The notes under the pieces: generated by a model
Told to the model about the DNA's origin: nothing
The model's input: only the letters and a program-made list of their open reading frames with translations
The model's database searches: none
Part shown: positions 12,936-14,055 of the stretch, in pieces
Layout of the letters: every line of letters starts with the position of its first letter
Position numbering within the stretch: the first letter of the stretch is position 1
Translations under genes and position numbers: made by a program
Assembly: GCA_046704825.1 (NCBI GenBank)
Contig: JBJKRE010000128.1
Coordinates: 1 to 14,055 of the forward strand
Reading direction: 5' to 3'
From: CAVRTJ01 sp046704825
GTDB lineage: Bacteria; Acidobacteriota; UBA4820; DSQY01
DNA: 14,055 nucleotides

Positions 12936-13751
12936 ATGTCCGAGGGATTCGAGAGGCGCAAGACGCTGGGGCGGACGGGGCTGCCGGTGGGGCCCATGGG
13001 CGTGGCGTGCAGCTACGGTGCGCCGAAGGAGGCCTACGAGGAGGCCTTCGACCACGGCGTCAACTACTTCTACTGGGGCTCGCGGCGCACCTGGCCCATG
13101 GCCGAGGCCATCGGCGACCTGATCCGGCGCGGCCGCCGAAACGACCTCGTCCTCGTCATGCAGAGCTACTCTCGCTCCGCCAGGCTCCTGAGCGGCTGGT
13201 TCGAGCGGGGCCTCAGAAAGCTGGGCCTGGACGACCTGGACGTCCTCCTGCTGGGCTGGCACAACAAGTTGCCCTCTGAACGCATCCTCGACGAGGCCAT
13301 GGCCATGAAGGAGCGCGGACTCTTCCGCTTCCTCGCCCTCTCCGGCCACAACCGCCCGCTCTTCCCGAAACTCGCGGAGGACCCGCGCTTCGACATCCTC
13401 CACGTCCGGTACAACGCCGTCCACCGCGGCGCCGAACAGGACGTCTTCGCCCGGTTGCCTAACGAGAACCGCCCCGGCGTCGTCACCTACACCGCCACAC
13501 GCTGGGGCGATCTTTTGAAGACGAAGAAGATGCCCGGCGGCGAGAAGCCCCTCAGCGGCGCCGACTGCTACCGCTTCGTCCTGTCCAACCCCGCCGTCGA
13601 CGTCTGCATGACCGGACCGTCCAACCTCGCCCAGATGCGCGAAGCGCTCAGAGCCCTCGACCTCGGCCCGCTGTCGCAGGACGAGATGGCACGGATCAAG
13701 AGGATCGGGGATCATATTCATGAGAAGCATCGGCGGGCGTTTGCCAATTGA
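12936..13751 (+). CDS. Aldo/keto-reductase-fold protein with atypical active site
   Basis: This 271-residue protein has the family layout: RKTLGRTGLPVGPMGVACSY (8-27), GVNYFYWGSRR (41-51), a WFERGLRKLGLDDLDVLLLG segment ending before W108-H109, RFLALSGHNRP (131-141), HVRYNAVHRG (156-165) and VCMTGPSNLAQM near 223-234. Canonical enzymes reduce carbonyls with NADPH through an Asp-Tyr-Lys-His tetrad. Here only the histidine (His109, in LGWHN) is clearly kept. The usual FDTA aspartate position reads FYWG, the following YG tyrosine is not evident, and the usual lysine position reads VMQSYS. GGGAGGG precedes the ATG at 12936; the frame opens at 12885 but that part lacks support. It may be a diverged reductase or a non-catalytic relative. 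It follows gltX after repeat copy B and has its own promoter-like sequence. Confidence 0.82.
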   Translation: MSEGFERRKTLGRTGLPVGPMGVACSYGAPKEAYEEAFDHGVNYFYWGSRRTWPMAEAIGDLIRRGRRNDLVLVMQSYSRSARLLSGWFERGLRKLGLDDLDVLLLGWHNKLPSERILDEAMAMKERGLFRFLALSGHNRPLFPKLAEDPRFDILHVRYNAVHRGAEQDVFARLPNENRPGVVTYTATRWGDLLKTKKMPGGEKPLSGADCYRFVLSNPAVDVCMTGPSNLAQMREALRALDLGPLSQDEMARIKRIGDHIHEKHRRAFAN

Positions 13752-13797
13752 GGGAGAACCATAGCTGGATTGCACAGTGAGGCAGTGAGGGGGGAGA

Positions 13798-13866
13798 TTT
13801 GGGATTTTGGAATTGGGATTTGCGATTGAAAGACGGCTCGGGACTAGCCTTCGAAGGGCCGCCCAG
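13798..13866 (+). repeat. Partial copy C of the palindromic element
   Basis: The left arm (13798-13828) and the start of the core, including AGACGG and CTTCGAAG, match copies A and B in B's orientation. The homology then stops and there is no right arm. It lies in the 304-bp gene-free right end (13752-14055), where no coding frame is convincing. Confidence 0.75.
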
Positions 13867-13872
13867 CAACTC

Positions 13873-13904
13873 GATCACTTGGTCACTGGATCACTTGATC
13901 ACTG
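13873..13904 (+). repeat. Tandem octamers, four units
   Basis: GATCACTT, GGTCACTG, GATCACTT and GATCACTG follow in exact 8-nt register (consensus GRTCACTK). They directly follow the point where repeat copy C loses homology. Confidence 0.85.
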
Positions 13905-13923
13905 CGCCGAAAGGCGCATTTAC

Positions 13924-13950
13924 CACAGAGCACACAGAGGGCACAGAGAA
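13924..13950 (+). repeat. Tandem nonamers, three units
   Basis: CACAGAGCA, CACAGAGGG and CACAGAGAA lie in exact 9-nt register, with CACAGAG constant. Similar CACAGAG tracts occur in intergenic DNA of several environmental bacteria; their role is unknown. Confidence 0.8.
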
Positions 13951-14011
13951 AGACTGGGATTGAACAGGGAGGATGAGAGTAAGGGAGGAAAAAGACTTCA
14001 GACTTTAGAAG

Positions 14012-14055
14012 TGGGATTTGCGATTGAAAGACGGCTCGGGACGGGACTTCGAAGA
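14012..14055 (+). repeat. Partial copy D of the palindromic element (cut by window edge)
   Basis: The first 31 nt (14012-14042) are identical to 13815-13845 of copy C. The copy then reaches a CTTCGAAG palindrome (14048-14054 region) and leaves the window. Confidence 0.85.

Noticed and set aside
13798..14055. CRISPR array at the right end
   Set aside because: The repeated 31-mer occurs only twice, 197 bp apart, and the tandem 8-mers and 9-mers have no spacers; no cas genes are present.

Overview
The window is about 14 kb of GC-rich bacterial chromosome. It carries ten protein-coding genes, one of them cut by the window edge. The aminoacyl-tRNA synthetases, Fe-S maintenance proteins, exported proteins with Sec-type signal peptides and sigma-54-like promoters suggest a Gram-negative-type environmental bacterium. 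An archaeal/eukaryotic-type prolyl-tRNA synthetase and a class II CPD photolyase fit lineages such as Acidobacteriota, Planctomycetota or deltaproteobacteria-like groups. The sequence alone does not fix the phylum.

Layout. Positions 1-4300, all minus strand, in transcription order: proS, a RlmI-like 23S rRNA cytosine-C5 methyltransferase, a four-helix membrane GGDEF diguanylate cyclase, and the N-terminal part of a cation:proton antiporter. Positions 4498-6250, plus strand: a YgfZ/IBA57-type folate-binding protein, then a small exported protein of unknown function. Positions 6297-8260, minus strand: a small SAM-dependent methyltransferase and, 17 nt behind it, a class II photolyase. Positions 8261-8774 hold a long regulatory intergenic region ending in a strong sigma-54 (-24/-12) promoter for an ErpA/IscA-type Fe-S carrier (8775-9098). 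Positions 9099-9380 hold no convincing gene but contain a run of hairpins. The run is preceded by a second sigma-54-like promoter and ends in a textbook intrinsic terminator, so it is a candidate small RNA. Positions 9381-10913, minus strand: an exported protein with a helical, probably TPR-like, N-terminal region and two aspartic-protease DTG motifs. Positions 11267-12685, plus strand: gltX. Positions 12936-13751, plus strand: an aldo/keto-reductase-fold protein whose catalytic tetrad looks degenerate.

Repeats. gltX lies between two copies of a roughly 160-bp palindromic element (11027-11191 and 12690-12847) in opposite orientation. The element has long TTTGGGA-rich terminal inverted repeats and a GC-rich core of nested hairpins. 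Two further partial copies (13798-13866, 14012-14055), with tandem 8-mers and 9-mers between them, fill the right end.

How the parts may work together. Most genes are housekeeping: translation (proS, gltX, rRNA methylation), Fe-S protein maturation (YgfZ-type plus A-type carrier) and DNA photorepair. The unusual content is in the intergenic DNA: the paired sigma-54 signals around erpA, the candidate RNA with C-rich anti-Shine-Dalgarno-like loops, and the repeat family.
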